This document shows, one piece after another, positions 63,252-64,000 of a stretch of DNA of 64,000 bases. Where the stretch lies: positions 1,124,238 to 1,188,237 of the forward strand of contig NZ_AP018178.1 of NCBI RefSeq assembly GCF_002368195.1, given 5' to 3'. This DNA comes from Calothrix sp. NIES-2100. GTDB lineage: Bacteria; Cyanobacteriota; Cyanobacteriia; Cyanobacteriales; Nostocaceae. Both the position numbers and the translations under genes were made by a program. Under the pieces are notes generated by a model. That model was not told the origin of the DNA. It made no database searches and saw only the letters and a list, made by a program, of their open reading frames with translations. Numbering within the stretch: position 1 is the first letter of the stretch; every line of letters starts with the position of its first letter.

Positions 63252-64000
63252 ATGCATCCTATCAGCCCAAATTCAATTTTTAACAATCCGACACAGTTTG
63301 TGTCAGGATGGTACTGGGCATTGCCATCAAGAAAATTAAAAATTGGCAAGGTAAAAGCTGTAACGCTACTTGGTAAAAATCTGGCTATTTATCGCGGAGT
63401 TAGTAGCCAGGTGGTAGCGGTGGATGCTTATTGTCCGCACATGGGCGCACATTTAGCTGAGGGTAAGGTAGAAGGTGATGCTATTCGCTGCTTTTTTCAT
63501 AATTGGAAATACGATCAACAGGGAATTTGTGTAGAGGTTCCTTCTCTTGGAAAACCCTTACCTGTATGTATTAAAACCTGGTCAACGGCAGAAAAATACG
63601 GCATGATTTGGGTATGGGTGGGAGAGGATCAGCCAAGTTCTCTGCCGTTTGTACCAGAATTAGAAAAGGTAGACTGCGATTATATATTAGGCACACGATT
63701 TGTCAAAAACTGCCATCCCAATGTGTTGTTGATTAATGCGATCGATGCTCACCACTTTAATACTGTACACAATCTGCCTTTAGAAATTGTCTTTGATTCC
63801 CAAAACCTCAATTCTCATGCTATTACCTTCAGCAACACTACAAGGGGAGGCGATGATTCTTGGTTAATTCGCCTGATTCGTCCTTTATACAAGAATGAAG
63901 TTACCTATAGTATGTGTTATTGGTATGGCAGTACAGGGACTGTCACACTGGGTCCGGATTTTCTGCACTTTTACATCATATTTGCGTTGCGAATGATTGA
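63252..64000 (+). CDS. Rieske non-heme iron oxygenase, partial (3' end outside window)
   Basis: An ATG at 63252 starts a frame that runs off the window after about 249 residues. It has a Rieske domain (CPHMG and CFFHNWKYD) and the start of the iron site (LLINAIDAHHFNTVHN). It is a paralogue of the gene at 59276-60271, sharing the order of motifs, but the iron-site spacing and the region after it differ. The two oxygenases flank a hypothetical gene and a SulP transporter. Substrate unknown. Confidence 0.88.
   Translation, partial: MHPISPNSIFNNPTQFVSGWYWALPSRKLKIGKVKAVTLLGKNLAIYRGVSSQVVAVDAYCPHMGAHLAEGKVEGDAIRCFFHNWKYDQQGICVEVPSLGKPLPVCIKTWSTAEKYGMIWVWVGEDQPSSLPFVPELEKVDCDYILGTRFVKNCHPNVLLINAIDAHHFNTVHNLPLEIVFDSQNLNSHAITFSNTTRGGDDSWLIRLIRPLYKNEVTYSMCYWYGSTGTVTLGPDFLHFYIIFALRMI

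Overview
The window comes from a cyanobacterium, most likely a filamentous member of the Nostocales. The octamer GCGATCGC (HIP1) is scattered through most of the window. Heptanucleotide tandem repeats occur between genes (about 1741, 36108, 53095 and 59217). The gene content is also cyanobacterial: a CpcT-type phycobilin lyase, giant kinase/ATPase/histidine-kinase sensors, NACHT-WD40 and CHAT-NB-ARC proteins, and a type V-K CRISPR-associated transposon. All identifications were made by reading the sequence and recalling protein families; no database search was run.

Layout. 1-9183: a partial Dps gene, two partly duplicated and rearranged small genes (a truncated hydrolase and a hydrolase/cupin chimera), a DsbA-fold protein, and a giant sensor kinase with its NarL-type response regulator. 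9184-10294: a non-coding stretch with a 205-bp MITE, then a plasmid-type gene cut off at its 5' end by a transposon end.

10295-35179 reads as one 24.9-kb type V-K CRISPR-associated transposon (CAST). At the left are the tnsB-side end and tnsB-tnsC-tniQ. In the middle is about 18 kb of cargo: two restriction-modification units (one broken), a NACHT-WD40 sensor cut short by an in-frame TAG, and a three-gene dynamin-like cassette. At the right are a MerR-type regulator (CvkR-like), cas12k, a tracrRNA, a five-repeat CRISPR array, a delocalised homing guide and the CRISPR-side end. The homing guide matches the adjacent tRNA-Cys gene for 19 of 19 bases beside a GTG PAM, and the transposon end lies 63 bp from that PAM. 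The two flanks share no target-site duplication and the left end truncates a gene, so this copy looks like the product of a rearranged or resolved cointegrate.

35188-43588: tRNA-Cys, CpcT lyase, a TPR lipoprotein-like gene, msrA/msrB, a hydrolase, and a CHAT-NB-ARC-FGE conflict protein with a small partner. 43589-64000: repeat-rich spacers (two with 21-bp period arrays), a glycosyltransferase, a UbiA prenyltransferase, an AAA-ATPase/DUF4276 pair, a CPBP protease, a Uma2 nuclease, an amidohydrolase whose 3' end is duplicated around a ParE-type toxin-antitoxin pair, a GmrSD-like nuclease, two Rieske oxygenases and a SulP transporter.

How it works together. The transposon encodes its own homing: Cas12k, tracrRNA and the tRNA-Cys guide would direct TniQ, TnsC and TnsB to a safe site just past a tRNA gene, and the CvkR-like repressor would limit expression. 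The cargo is largely anti-mobile-element machinery, so the element behaves as a mobile defence island. More conflict genes (CHAT-NB-ARC, AAA-DUF4276, GmrSD, toxin-antitoxin) lie outside it.
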